Origin: Plazaster borealis
Lineage: Eukaryota; Echinodermata; Asteroidea; Forcipulatida; Labidiasteridae
Assembly: GCA_021014325.1 (NCBI GenBank)
Contig: CM037459.1
Location: forward strand, 18,688,501-18,752,500
Direction of reading: 5' to 3'
DNA length: 64,000 nucleotides
Both the position numbers and the translations under genes were made by a program. Under the pieces are notes generated by a model, which worked only from the letters and a program-made list of their open reading frames with translations, was not told the origin of the DNA and did not search any database. Shown here piece after piece: positions 37,701 through 43,239 of the stretch (position 1 is the stretch's first letter; each line of letters starts with the position of its first letter).

Positions 37701-39104
37701 TTTTGCTTATGGACACAAGTGTCAAGACCGGGACTCGAACCCACACTCTGCTGATCAGAAACACAAGAGTTTGGGCCCAGTGTGCTTGATCGCACGGCCT
37801 CGACACAAAGAACATAGAAGAATATCAACAAGATTAACACTTTCAGTTACCTGAACGCACTGTTTAAAGTATTCGTATAAATGCCAATAAATTGACTGTG
37901 TGGATGTTTTACAGAGTAAATGAAGCAGCAAATCGACCAAAGAGTGAACGGAAACAAAGGGCTACGTACGACTCCTACACAAATAGGAACTCTGGATCTG
38001 CTGATGAATCAGATGCATTCTCATCGGCTATTGACTACAATGCACCAGGTATGCCTACATCTTTCCAATACATTGAACAAAATATATATCAGCAACAGCT
38101 CTATTTTCATATGTGTCATATTTCCATTTGTATACTGCACGCACATAGGTCCTTGTCATTTGATTGGTGGAACACACATCATGTGTCATCCTTTGTTTTT
38201 GCCATGTATGCTGCCGCGACGCTCCAAAATTTAATATAGGAGTCCTATATGGGTAATTATAGAATGCTTCGGACGCTTGGCAGCGGCGTTTTCAAAATAA
38301 TCATTCCCCTCCCGTTTGTTCAAACGAGGAAAGGTCATGTCACACTGGACAAGGTTGGAGTCTACATGCAGTCGTCAATGTTGTTTAGAAGGGGTTTAGA
38401 ATTTTAAGAACGTGAGGTGGATGAGTTTCTGTGTCTATTTTGTGTTTATTGTGAAAACATTTCGTGCATTATCACAGAATATAATCACTCAGTGAAATCT
38501 GGCTTTCCTTTTTAATCGGCTTGGCTTCGTGAAATGGAATAGTCCAGATTTCACCTTATGATTATAATCTTTGATTATATTAGAAGAGAATTCTGCGCTT
38601 AGTAGAATCTGTAAGCACTGAAATCCGTGGTAAACAATGTCATGAAATCGGGCCTTTATCCCTAAGCTGGTTCTATGGTCTGTCAATTTGAAGGCCTTTA
38701 CATGAAATACAAAAACTTAAAGCAGGAACATTGAAAAGTCAGGCTTGATGCTTTATGGAGGCAATCGCCTCCATGCCCCTGGTCTTTACCTTGGTGCCCT
38801 TTGAAGTGTTCCAGTGGAAGTTTAACTTTCACTCCCTTTACAAGATAATAAATGTTTTGTTTCCAACGTCGCTTCTTCCTCTTAAGGAATATGTCTCTTC
38901 TTCTTTTTTCTTTTGATGGTAGTGACAGCCAAGAAAGAGCAATGTAAAGCGTTATACGATTTTGAGGCTGAGAACGAGGGTGAATTGGGCTTTGCGGAAG
39001 GTGATATCATCGAGGTCGTCAGTAAAATAGACGAGAACTGGATAGAGGGTGAGCTGAACGGACAAAGAGGATACTTCCCTGCTAACTATGTAAACCTCCT
39101 CTAG
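1669..39104 (+). CDS. SH3GL (endophilin-A ortholog): Endophilin-A, ten-exon gene (N-BAR plus SH3 protein)
   Basis: Endophilin-A senses and makes membrane curvature in clathrin-mediated and fast endocytosis, and recruits dynamin and synaptojanin through its SH3 domain. Exons: 1669-1713, 9940-10008, 20497-20569, 22224-22346, 22839-22972, 24997-25063, 35771-35871, 36805-36908, 37915-38048, 38923-39104. All have GT-AG borders and compatible phases, giving 1032 nt and 343 residues (human A1 is about 352). Residues 1-15 are the H0 helix [15 protein letters not shown]. The BAR domain runs to about residue 240 and includes [18 protein letters not shown] and [18 protein letters not shown] Ser/Asn-rich linker follows, then the SH3 domain ([15 protein letters not shown], then [11 protein letters not shown] and stop). 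Oddities are an alternative first exon at 8718, a shortened helix-1 insert and a possible microexon at 26617. The family is clear. Which vertebrate paralogue it matches best is not decidable, and a single invertebrate gene is expected. Confidence 0.96.
1891..2046. mobile_element. 138-bp palindromic MITE with 9-bp target duplication
   Basis: AGACCCAGTAACTGGGGCGC at 1905 is mirrored by GCGCTCCAGTTACTGGGTCT ending at 2036, around a loop containing ATCATAGATCATAG. GAGGAGACT occurs directly at 1891-1899 and 2038-2046 and is read as the target duplication. No ORF. Confidence 0.78.
2400..2625 (+). mobile_element. tRNA-derived SINE remnant
   Basis: It begins GTGACCGAGCGGTTAAG (A-box-like, Leu/Ser tRNA type). 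Its tail, TTTCCTCAGGCTTGCGAG followed by GATTAAGTTCA, is shared with the better SINE copy at 16026-16405. The B-box part is missing or degraded. Confidence 0.55.
2941..3150. repeat. Tandem duplication, two 105-bp units
   Basis: Units at 2941-3045 and 3046-3150 share the track from TAGCCTGATTTAGG to TTCTTACAATGG with a few substitutions and small indels, indicating a fairly recent duplication. Confidence 0.88.
3364..3510. repeat. 42-bp tandem repeat, three and a half units
   Basis: Units begin GATGGATTAGGTACTGTTAT at 3364, 3406 and 3448, with a partial unit at 3490. The period is a multiple of three, which explains the 82-codon open frame through it. GTTGGAGTTTGATGG is the inverse of a CCACCAAACTCCAAC at about 2744, so the array may be the arm of an older inverted element. 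Confidence 0.88.
4111..4746. mobile_element. 636-bp non-autonomous DNA transposon
   Basis: Terminal inverted repeats are AGCCCTGTTCGCATTGGACT at 4111 and TTAATCCAATGCGAACACGG ending near 4744. The left end holds a nested small palindrome (to about 4190). The centre is CpG-rich (about 4320-4400). There is no transposase. The flanking ATA on both sides may be a 3-bp target duplication. Confidence 0.78.
5370..5560. repeat. Family-C (GGCC) repeat remnant with 20-bp tandem
   Basis: TTGCCTCCATGCCCCTGGTT and the following GAGGTGCC-like track match the dispersed family-C element described at 20782. At 5517-5555 the unit GAATTTGATAAACCCTTCG is repeated three times. Confidence 0.6.
6472..6757 (-). mobile_element. 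tRNA-derived SINE, near complete
   Basis: On the minus strand the head reads GTGTCGTGGCCGAGTGG (A box) and then GGGTTCGAATCCCAG (B box), followed by ACACTTGTGCCCTTGAGCAA and a tRNA-unrelated body. The tRNA part resembles the Leu/Ser class with a D-arm GGCCGAG. It is not an intact tRNA gene: no acceptor stem or CCA-compatible 3' end is visible. Confidence 0.8.
8718..8762 (+). CDS. SH3GL (endophilin-A ortholog): Endophilin-A alternative first exon 1b (variant H0 helix)
   Basis: A second 45-nt open stretch encodes [15 protein letters not shown] and ends at CAG before GTAAGA, in phase 0 like exon 1a, about 7 kb downstream of it and 1.2 kb before exon 2. Relative to exon 1a it has Ala4 to Arg, Phe10 to Tyr and Asn11 to Ser, with all other residues identical. 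Silent differences show that the two copies have diverged at the DNA level while the protein was kept. It is best explained as a mutually exclusive first exon with its own promoter. An untranslated upstream segment could be spliced on at the AG near 8706. It could instead be a silenced duplicate, but the intact ATG, frame and donor argue against that. Confidence 0.82.
8763..9939 (+). other. Endophilin intron after exon 1b
   Basis: It contains the 160-bp inverted-repeat element at 9067 and a degenerate GACTCG/GACTTG tract at 9730-9780. Inverted pieces (CCCTAGTAGTAGAGTCTTTC at 9503 against GAAAGACTCTGCTAGGG at 9536) form a small hairpin. No coding exon is seen. Confidence 0.6.
9067..9225. mobile_element. 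Family-D MITE, copy 1
   Basis: The left end AGACCCCTTACATTGGCTGC and the right end GTCATATGCAAGGGGGTCTA are inverted. The interior has TGAGGTCAAAC mirrored by TTTGACCTCAGTGAG. A second copy lies at 11520-11667. Confidence 0.75.
9940..10008 (+). CDS. SH3GL (endophilin-A ortholog): Endophilin-A exon 2
   Basis: It encodes 23 residues, from [15 protein letters not shown] to EEFVEMER, the start of BAR helix 1. The acceptor is CAAACAG after a T-rich tract and the donor is AGG-GTAAGT. Both edges are phase 0, so either exon 1a or exon 1b can join to it. Confidence 0.95.
10431..10566. repeat. Family-C repeat copy
   Basis: GGCCTGGAATTTCATCTTTG with AGGGCAAGGCCATTTTC and CAAAGGGCACTTCCA. The same series, in the same order, occurs at 33663-33815. 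Confidence 0.75.
11520..11667. mobile_element. Family-D MITE, copy 2
   Basis: ACCTCTTGCATTGGCTGCCA at the left and GTCATATGCAAGGGGTCTTA at the right are inverted. Inside it shares TGAGGTCAAAC and TGCGTACGCGCACAACTCTC with copy 1. Confidence 0.75.
11745..12008 (-). mobile_element. Degenerate tRNA-derived SINE
   Basis: The minus strand shows GTTACGGCTGAACGGTT (A box) and GAGTTCGAATCC (B box) with the ACCAGAAC-type spacer also found at 12811. The 3' body is poorly conserved. Confidence 0.55.
12521..12870 (-). mobile_element. tRNA-derived SINE, full-length-looking
   Basis: On the minus strand it runs from GTGTCGTGGCCGAGCGGTTA (A box) through GGGTTCGAATCCCGG (B box), GTCCTTGAGCAAGACACTTA and a body with GTACCTGTGAGGGTAGAGGT, to a TTATTATTATTATAA tail at 12521-12535. 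It closely resembles the plus-strand copy at 21848-22215. Confidence 0.85.
13531..14432. mobile_element. Family-B MITE with internally triplicated body
   Basis: The ends are inverted: AAAGGCACTTTACACGTTTG at 13531 and ACGTGTTCAGTGCCTTT ending at 14432. Between them a body of about 240 bp (from GAGAAACGACTCCCTC to GATACACCAAGTGAGAACAC) occurs three times in tandem, starting near 13630, 13893 and 14158. Copies two and three are almost identical. Single-copy relatives are at 26920, 52662 and 55802. Confidence 0.9.
15345..15580 (+). mobile_element. SINE-like repeat with a TTTTCC-CTCCCACAT body
   Basis: GACCCCGATTTGAATCTTGT looks like a decayed B box. The body TGGGTTTTCCCTGG and GGGGTTTTCCTCCCACATCT resembles a body shared by SINEs of many animals. 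The overlapping 128-codon ORF is fortuitous. Confidence 0.5.
16026..16405 (+). mobile_element. tRNA-derived SINE, long copy
   Basis: GTGTCGTGGCCATGCAGTTA (A box) and GTGGGTTCGAGTCCCAG (B box), then CACTTGTGTCCTTGAGCAAG. The body with GGATGGGACATTAAGC also occurs inverted at 37560-37700. The tail TTTCCTCAGGCTTGCGAG is shared with 2521. Confidence 0.8.
19190..19700. repeat. Cluster of family-C repeats (tandem and inverted)
   Basis: The blocks GCCTCCATGCCCCATGTTCA, CTTGGTGCCTCTTGAAATGT and CAAGGCCAGGGGCATTGAGG alternate in both orientations at 19270-19400, 19430-19560 and 19600-19680. This is a nested or slippage-amplified element. The translated ORF here ([13 protein letters not shown]) is a by-product. 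Confidence 0.8.
20497..20569 (+). CDS. SH3GL (endophilin-A ortholog): Endophilin-A exon 3
   Basis: It encodes [20 protein letters not shown] followed by QPNP, the rest of helix 1 up to the membrane-facing insert. The acceptor is TTTTGGCAG and the donor GGTAAGTG. It ends one base into a codon. It follows a long (10.5 kb) repeat-filled intron. Confidence 0.95.
20776..21725. mobile_element. 938-bp TIR element with 6-bp target duplication
   Basis: CAGGCCTCAAATTTCAC at 20782 and GTGAAATTTGAGGCCTG ending at 21719 are perfect inverted ends. CTATTA directly flanks both sides (20776-20781, 21720-21725). The subterminal parts carry repeated GGCC(G/T)T(C/G)GTGCCC boxes. It has no transposase ORF. It appears to be the long form of the dispersed family-C repeats. 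It lies in endophilin intron 3. Confidence 0.88.
21848..22215 (+). mobile_element. tRNA-derived SINE
   Basis: The A-box region is decayed. The B box GGGTTCGAATCCTGC is intact, then CAGCAAGACACTTAACTATA. The body AAATGGGTACCTGCAAGGGT and the tail ATCATTATTGTTATTAATA match the 12521 copy in the opposite orientation. It ends only a few bases before the acceptor of endophilin exon 4 (22224), so it supplies that exon's upstream sequence. Confidence 0.78.
22224..22346 (+). CDS. SH3GL (endophilin-A ortholog): Endophilin-A exon 4 (helix-1 insert and helix 2 start)
   Basis: It enters with two bases (TG), making [20 protein letters not shown] and continuing [19 protein letters not shown]. The TMSKIRGQ block is the conserved end of the endophilin helix-1 insert. 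From memory, vertebrates have ten residues (ASRAKLSMIN) between the NP of exon 3 and TMSKIRG. Here there are only three (VSR). The acceptor is AAATACAG and the donor TTCG-GTAAGG. Confidence 0.94.
22839..22972 (+). CDS. SH3GL (endophilin-A ortholog): Endophilin-A exon 5
   Basis: It encodes [20 protein letters not shown] and then [24 protein letters not shown], the most conserved stretch of BAR helix 2 (vertebrate [22 protein letters not shown]). The acceptor is CTCTCCAG and the donor AAT-GTAAGT, which leaves phase 0. Confidence 0.96.
23021..23150. mobile_element. Family-A MITE, shortened copy
   Basis: GGGTCCAGTTTCATAGAGCT, then CAGTCACAAATTGTACATGT and GGCTGGTAACCTTATTCTGG, ending CTATGAAAGTCGGCCC. 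The same order is seen in the full copy at 26030. Confidence 0.78.
23663..24459. mobile_element. About 800-bp element with short inverted ends
   Basis: CATACCTGCCAA at 23663 and TTGGCAGGTATG ending at 24459 are inverted. The interior has ATTACGGAAATACG and a GT microsatellite. No transposase is seen. The ends resemble those of the next element (CTGCCAAC). Confidence 0.6.
24075..24095. repeat. GT/CA microsatellite
   Basis: About ten GT units within the 23663-24459 element. Confidence 0.95.
24507..24831. mobile_element. Inverted-end element with internal duplication
   Basis: CAGAGCTGCCAAC at 24507 and GTTGGCAGCTCTG ending at 24831 are inverted. CAGAG...CTCTG is a hAT-like end. The body from TCCCTGAAAATAAAC to CTAAATAT, about 140 bp, occurs twice in tandem. 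Confidence 0.72.
24997..25063 (+). CDS. SH3GL (endophilin-A ortholog): Endophilin-A exon 6
   Basis: It encodes [20 protein letters not shown] and then AK, the invariant helix 2 to helix 3 region with the basic KKKK cluster. The acceptor is TTTTTACAG. The donor AAAG-GTAAAC leaves one base. The next intron (10.7 kb) holds the 18-nt microexon candidate at 26617. Confidence 0.96.
26030..26209. mobile_element. Family-A MITE, reference copy
   Basis: A near-perfect 180-bp palindrome. CAGGGCCCAATTTCATAGAG at the left is mirrored by CTCAATGAAATTGGGCCCAG at the right. Between them are TAAGCAGAAAATATTGC, CAGTCACAAATTGTATATGT and GGCTGGTAACCTTATTCTGG. CAGGG ends suggest hAT. No clear 8-bp target duplication is visible here. 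Confidence 0.88.
26617..26634 (+). CDS. Candidate 18-nt microexon in the BAR domain of endophilin-A
   Basis: A pyrimidine-rich tract ends in GTGAGCAG at 26616. Eighteen bases follow, and then a good donor, GTATGT, at 26635. Placed between exons 6 and 7 (both phase 1) it adds six residues without a stop, changing AKGSSVPE to AKGLSGFVGSSVPE. As I recall, vertebrate endophilin-B1 has alternatively spliced neuronal insertions at the equivalent place in its BAR domain. Short motifs with these properties also occur by chance in a 10-kb intron, so this is a hypothesis. Confidence 0.4.
26920..27300. mobile_element. Family-B MITE, single-body copy
   Basis: AAAGGCACTGGACACTTTTG at 26920 and AACTTGTCCAGTACCTTT ending at 27300. 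The body matches the tandem units at 13531-14432. The flanks read TTAA on both sides, so the exact target duplication is ambiguous. Confidence 0.9.
27890..27911. repeat. CA microsatellite
   Basis: About eleven CA units. Confidence 0.95.
28188..28351. mobile_element. Family-A MITE copy
   Basis: CTTAAGCACAACAAAATTAT, CTTACCAGAATAAGG and the end CTTTGAAATTGGGCCCTG match the family-A palindrome. The left end is eroded. Confidence 0.8.
28359..28576. mobile_element. hAT-like MITE with 8-bp target duplication (copy 1)
   Basis: CAGAGCTGTGTATTGAGAGA at 28367 and TCTCTCGATATACGGCTCG near 28567 are inverted. The flanks GAACTACT (28359-28366) and GATCTACT (28569-28576) differ by one base and are read as the 8-bp duplication. 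The second copy at 49795 is in opposite orientation. Confidence 0.78.
28725..28830. repeat. GGCTAC/GGCTATGG repeat, Harbinger-MITE relative
   Basis: GGCTATGGCTACGGCTATGG faces GATCCGGCCATAGCCACTA. It resembles the interior of the elements at 1-143 and 39268-39383. Confidence 0.45.
30060..30130 (+). repeat. Single tRNA-like fragment related to the 46-kb array
   Basis: AGGTTGCAGGTTCAAGTCCT contains a B-box sequence and equals the core of the tandem tRNA-like units at 46065-46790. The A-box half is not recognisable. Confidence 0.45.
30306..30720. mobile_element. AGTCGCGACT-rich element
   Basis: GCGACTAGTGTTGAAGTCGC at 30316 is repeated directly as GCGACTAGTGTCTAAGTCGC at about 30680. The ends contain palindromic AGTCGCGACT. 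The interior (30440-30660) is AT-rich. The class is undetermined. Confidence 0.5.
32007..32840. mobile_element. Eroded family-B MITE split by a family-C insertion
   Basis: 32007-32165 (TTTGGTAATTAGTC, GAGAAACATTTCACTTCGAA) resembles the left half of family B. 32590-32760 contains TAACCTGTGAAAGTTTGAGC and TGACCCAACATATAC, the reverse of the right half. A family-C block (GGCAATCACTTCCATGCCCC) lies between them at 32432-32575. Confidence 0.5.
33663..33815. repeat. Family-C repeat copy
   Basis: GTCTGGAATTTCATCTTTGA, AGGGCAAGGCCATTTTC and GGGGCACCAAGGCC through GGCCATGGCCTTCGTGGCCT. Colinear with the copy at 10431-10566. Confidence 0.78.
34584..35410. mobile_element. Cluster of three family-A-type palindromic elements
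   Basis: 34584-34851 is a longer subfamily with GGCGGCCAGCTTGCGCGTTC inside (a relative lies at 16840-17053). 34850-35070 is a related copy. 35219-35410 is a canonical family-A palindrome ending GAAATTGGGCCC. All share GGGCCCAATTTCAT ends. Confidence 0.8.
35771..35871 (+). CDS. SH3GL (endophilin-A ortholog): Endophilin-A exon 7
   Basis: It encodes [20 protein letters not shown] and then [13 protein letters not shown] (vertebrate [21 protein letters not shown]), the long helix 3 of the BAR domain. The acceptor is CTTTGCAG and the donor GAC-GTAAGT, which leaves phase 0. A 143-bp MITE begins only 24 bases past the donor. Confidence 0.95.
35895..36037. mobile_element. 143-bp MITE next to exon 7
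   Basis: TAGACCGTGCAAGTCTTGCG and GTATTCGAACA at the left are mirrored by TGTTCGAATACGCACGAGAC and TTGCACAGTCTA at the right. There are inner inverted pieces GGGACCACTTTGGTCCC. It starts 24 bases after the exon 7 donor. It is probably a two-base TA insertion, but this is not provable. Confidence 0.82.
36535..36665. repeat. GACTTG tandem tract
   Basis: Several imperfect copies of GACTTGTGACTTGACTTGA, about 45 bp apart, with AAAATGACTTG spacers. Similar short tracts occur at 9730-9780 and 7040-7140. Confidence 0.75.
36805..36908 (+). CDS. SH3GL (endophilin-A ortholog): Endophilin-A exon 8
   Basis: It encodes [20 protein letters not shown] and then [15 protein letters not shown], the end of the BAR helical bundle (vertebrate [20 protein letters not shown]). 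The acceptor is CTCTCACAG and the donor AG-GTATGT, which leaves two bases. Confidence 0.95.
37050..37063. repeat. Poly-C run (14 C)
   Basis: Homopolymer, and a likely source of assembly or sequencing length error. Confidence 0.95.
37428..37808 (-). mobile_element. tRNA-derived SINE
   Basis: On the minus strand, GTGTCGAGGCCGTGCGATCA (A box) and GTGGGTTCGAGTCCCGG (B box), ACACTTGTGTCCATAAGCAA, then a body with GGATGGGGCATAAAGCCG shared with 16026. The tail region at 37428 reads ATAATAATACGCAG. It ends about 100 bases before the acceptor of exon 9. Confidence 0.82.
37915..38048 (+). CDS. SH3GL (endophilin-A ortholog): Endophilin-A exon 9 (linker)
   Basis: It encodes [20 protein letters not shown] and then [24 protein letters not shown], the disordered linker between BAR and SH3. 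It is polar, rich in Ser/Asn/Asp, and short of the proline-rich stretches seen in some family members. The acceptor is GTTTTACAG and the donor CCAG-GTATGC. Confidence 0.93.
38750..38850. repeat. Family-C repeat fragment
   Basis: GGAGGCAATCGCCTCCATGC and CCTTGGTGCCCTTTGAAGTG, just upstream of the last endophilin exon. Confidence 0.7.
38923..39104 (+). CDS. SH3GL (endophilin-A ortholog): Endophilin-A exon 10 (SH3 domain and stop)
   Basis: It encodes [53 protein letters not shown] and VNLL, ending at TAG (39102-39104). The ALYDF, the DENW tryptophan and the PANYV of the proline-peptide groove are all present. The chosen acceptor is GATGGTAG at 38922. A second AG six bases later (ending at 38928) is also in frame and would remove two residues. 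Confidence 0.95.
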
Positions 39105-39264
39105 CTCAGTTTGTTTTGTACCAACTAAATGAATATTGTCCACAGTGTAGTTAGGATCATAAAGCCATGTTTGGAAAGAATGTTAACAAGAGGCAGATTT
39201 GTAAGCAGTTTGTCATCGGCTATTATTTGAGTCATCATACTTTTGATGGTGAGTTCATCGACAT

Positions 39265-39386
39265 TTAGGCCGTGTCGGAATTAGCAGCTACGGCTACGGC
39301 TAGATTTCCGCGTCAACATGCATTGAAGTATAGGGTGTCCTTAGCAACAGTCGTAGCCTGTAGCCGCTGATTCGGATTCGGCCTTA
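39265..39386. mobile_element. MITE, PIF/Harbinger-like, with TTA target duplication
   Basis: GGCCGTGTCGGAATTAGCAG at 39268 and CTGATTCGGATTCGGCC ending at 39383 are inverted ends. TTA flanks both sides. The interior holds GCTACGGCTACGGCTAG facing GTCGTAGCCTGTAGCCGC. It lies within the probable endophilin 3'UTR. Confidence 0.8.
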
Positions 39387-39469
39387 CAAGGAAACTTTGG
39401 TTTCGGTGGTTTAAGGCAACAACAGTGTGTGTCTACTTTGTCTGGTTGGCTGCTTATACATTCACTCCA

Positions 39470-39938
39470 GGGTCCAATTTCATGGAGCTCCTTAAGCACG
39501 AAATATTGCTAAACAAACTTCTGCTAAGCAAAAACGAGCAGGATACCAGTCACAAACGGTACATGTGATATGATATTTTTTGCTGGTAACCTTATTCTGG
39601 TTGGCACAATTTGTTGTCCGCTTAGCTTCTTGTTGTGCTTATGGAATTAGGCCTAGACTATTGTGACATGCAGGATTCATTGTGTACCTTCCAAAGTGCC
39701 GTTTGACAGTCTGCTTAGCAGCCATTCATTGATTTGCTTATGTTTCTGCTAGATACCGGGCCCAATTTCATAGAGCTGCTTAAGCAGAAATTATTTCCTA
39801 ACAAATTTATGCTGAGCACCAATTAGCAGGAAACCAGTCACAGATGGTTAATTTTGGCTGGTAACCTTGTTCTGGTAAGCAGAATTGTTTTGTGCTCGGC
39901 CACTTTTTGTGTTTAGGCAGCTGTATAAAGCTGGGCCC
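39470..39938. mobile_element. Two family-A MITEs in series
   Basis: 39470-39653 (AGGGTCCAATTTCATGGAGC to ATGGAATTAGGCC) and 39758-39938 (CGGGCCCAATTTCATAGAGC to ATAAAGCTGGGCCCAG) are full-length palindromic copies about 100 bases apart. Confidence 0.85.
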
Positions 39939-40859
39939 AGATTACAGGGAAACAATTACAACCACACAAAATCAAATCTCATCCGGCCAGCCGAGATTTA
40001 CATAGTCGTTAGCAATCCAGTAGCGCCGATGCGCAAACTTCACTTTTTGTGTACATACTGCGGGGAAAAAACCTGGATGTTCTCGGTGAAAACTTGGACA
40101 CTTTGCAATTAATGTCTTTTTCCACTCGAGAGATGTTACCAACAAGTAAACTTACTGAACGACTGAACCAAAATGGACACTACTAAAGTGTCTTCTTCTT
40201 CTTTCGAGTCCATCATATACTCTTCAAATGTTTGGCCAGGATTGGGCACAATCTCACAGCTTTCTCGTTTGCTGCCATGACGTCTTCAAGGCAGCACTGC
40301 TCCTCAAGAGCTTGGCATCGTATAAGGTGTGGCATAGATTGGGATGATGTGCCACAATCACAATTGGTGTCATCATCGTCGGTATATCTACTAAAGGATA
40401 AAACAGTAGTTGTTAATCACGTCGTCAAATGCTTGTTTACAAAATGCTCATCAGTTGACTCAAAACCATTCATGAGTGACAAATTTTGTTATAAAGTTTA
40501 AGCCGTCCAATCTATAGCTGCCCCTCATTCTAGCTTTCTGTTGTGTTTATTTATTCACTTGAACCTATTGTCCCTAGACCATGCTCGATCTATAAAGCCA
40601 GTTGTTATTCTCGTCAGAAAATAATCTAGATATATATTCTAGCCTCTGCGTTGCGCTCTATTGGATTTATAGTTGAGGCATGGTTGGACTTTGCAAACAA
40701 ACAGGCATGTAACTGATTGGCTGATTGCCACGTTTTTCGGTTTCTCAGCTGTGCCATTGAAAGTTGAAAACACAGTACAGAGTCTTGCTGTGCCTGGAAA
40801 TTTACTCTGTTTTTGACAAACTGCAGTTGGTTGAATGAAAAAAGTCCAACAATTGGGGT

Positions 40860-40945
40860 AACATTTTACTTGATCCATAGAACCACAGTTTACTAGAACC
40901 ATAGAACCAAAGTTTACTAGAACCACAGAACCACATTTTTCTAGA
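40860..40945. repeat. 25-bp tandem repeat
   Basis: Three to four copies of TAGAACCACAGTTTAC with small changes between 40875 and 40945. Confidence 0.85.
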
Positions 40946-41439
40946 ACATTTACTGCTCATAATGAGCTGTTGTCCTCCATTTCTTGTCAATTTTTTATGG
41001 AGATTTTTTCTTATTATTTCTCACCAATGGACTCAAAGATGGCTGCAAGTTAAAATATCAACAACGAATGGAAATTGAAATTGCAATCAAATTTCAATAA
41101 AAATGATGATGAATATTGCGAGGTCCCCACACTGTCCAACAGTCCTAAAACAAATTGTGTACTCCCCTAAAAAAAAAATTCAAACAAGACAACAAAATTG
41201 TGGAATTTTGTTTTGCTATGCATTTTTTTAATTCTGTGAACTCTTCATAATTTTAGGATTTGTTTTGCAAGTTGAATAACCACTAAAGGAAAATGATAAC
41301 ATTATCTCTAAACAAGCTACATGTCTACTTTTGTAATGTGAGAGTGATTTAGAAAGTCTGTATATCCTGTGAAATGTTAAATTCACGATGTTCAGGAAAG
41401 ATCAACCATACAGGGAACTCAATTCAGAGAAACTCTCTA

Positions 41440-41915
41440 CCTGGGGCCAATTTCATGGAGGTGTTTACCGATAAGCACATTTTTATACTTACTTAAAATG
41501 TGCGTAAGCATAAACCTCATGCCCATGACTTCGATGCGTTGGGGCGCCCTCGCATAGAGGTCAAAAGAAGGTTGCTCATTGGCCCATCCTATGCGCCGTG
41601 CGTACTTAGCTTTGTGTTTCCATTGTGTCATCAACGATTTACCTCTAAGATGGCGGTGGGACGATGACAGTGCATTTATAAGTTCTATTGCAGTTTGTAT
41701 TTCACAAACAGTCAGGAAGATTTCACTACGTGTGTGCGCTTTTAAGAATAGATTTGCATTGTTGCGTCACTCATCCGTTTGCTAGATTCTGTGGCAAGTT
41801 AGCATTCCTTTTGATTCGCCTAACGTAAGCAGTGGTTATGTAGTAGAAATTCTGCTTTTAAATGGGCACTCCTTAAGCAGAAAACGTCTGCTTATATGTT
41901 TTATGAAATTGGCCC
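41440..41915. mobile_element. Family-A-type long palindromic element
   Basis: GGGGCCAATTTCATGGAGGT at the left and TTTTATGAAATTGGCCCC at the right. The interior shares GCATTGTTGCGTCACTCATC with 34850-35070. An insertion or divergent part with CGATGCGTTGGGGCGCCC is unique to this copy. Confidence 0.75.
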
Positions 41916-43008
41916 CTGGTTTTGCATTATTTGTTAATTTCACGAAATTGCACCCCCGACCACCAATGGGGTGATTCAAATGCCAGTGGTCTCAATATTG
42001 TTCAATGTGTATTGTGTGCTCACTCTATTATGTTGCATGTGGAGACTGAATAGTTCTTAATACAAGGTATGCATTAAATGAGGTGACAGTTTTCTAACCT
42101 TTTTCTAACTGTTAGAGGGTTTGGTTTGGGTTAACTGATTTTTCAATGACCGGAATTAAATGCTGAAGATTCATTTCCACACGGTAATGACTCCTCAATT
42201 GTCTTTTTAAATGTGTTTTTAATTTTTGCTTAAACGATGTCCATAGTTTGTTGTGATGATTTGATGTCCATAGTTTGTTGTGATGATTGTTGGAGGAATG
42301 AATTCAAAATTAATTATGAATGTTTTTTGGGTTTTTTTTTTTCTTTATTAGAATTAGTTTATGTAAAATATAACCTATTTTTGTAAAGAAACAAACTATA
42401 ATAAGTTAAATTTCTCCTAAAATACTAGATTTGTTGAGGTGAATCTCTCTGAGTTTCTAAATCTATGAATTATTTGTAATTTGAGGACGGCACCTCATTT
42501 GTTGTAGAGGGAGGAACAACATTGGTGTATTTAAAAGGATACAAGATATTCAGACTTGTATGGCACTTGTAGGACGCTTAGTACACGCATGTCAAAATGA
42601 AAGTAATAGACATCATAAGATCAAAGAAGAATGAGAGAGGAACCGTTGCTCTTTGACTAATGGTATAAATTGCCATTGTTTTCGTTACCGTTCCAGTGTA
42701 AAATTTGTCAACATCTAAAACATCTGATGACATCATTCTGAGAAAAATGGGTCTCTACATTTTTGTACGGTAGACCAAGCTACCTGACTGCTCAGATCTG
42801 TTAAGTGATCTCCGGCCCTGTCATGGTCTGTTTAGCTTGAGTACAATGCCGCCTGTCAAATTTAGACACACATTGTTTGTAGGGGTGTTTGTATGCCTGT
42901 ATGACTGGTATTAACATTTAGAAGAAAAATCCTTTCATATGAGGGTTTACATGAAGGGCCAAGACTATGACGATCTCTAACATCTAAACCTATCGACCCA
43001 ATTCACCT

Positions 43009-43165
43009 GGGCCGAATTTCATAGAGCTGCTTAAGCACAAAAAGTAAGCACAACAAAATAATGCTTACTAGAATAAGGTTACCACCCAAAATACTATTCC
43101 CGATGTACCATCTGTGACTTGTATCCTGCTCATTCTTGCTAAGCAGAAAATCATGAAGCAATATT
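43009..43165. mobile_element. Family-A MITE, right end missing
   Basis: GGGCCGAATTTCATAGAGCT to GCTAAGCAGAAAATCATGAA. The terminal GGGCCC end is lost. Confidence 0.75.
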
Positions 43166-43209
43166 AGTTGGGCGCTGACACCGTCATAACATTAATCTTA
43201 GTAGCGCCA

Positions 43210-43239
43210 TTTTTTTTTTTTTTTTTTGGGGGGGGGGGG
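43210..43239. repeat. T18-G12 homopolymer pair
   Basis: Eighteen T followed by twelve G. The exact length is uncertain in any assembly. Confidence 0.93.

Noticed and set aside
40232..40501. 89-codon plus-strand ORF downstream of endophilin
   Set aside because: No domain or splice context. It lies in a probable 3'UTR or intergenic sequence.
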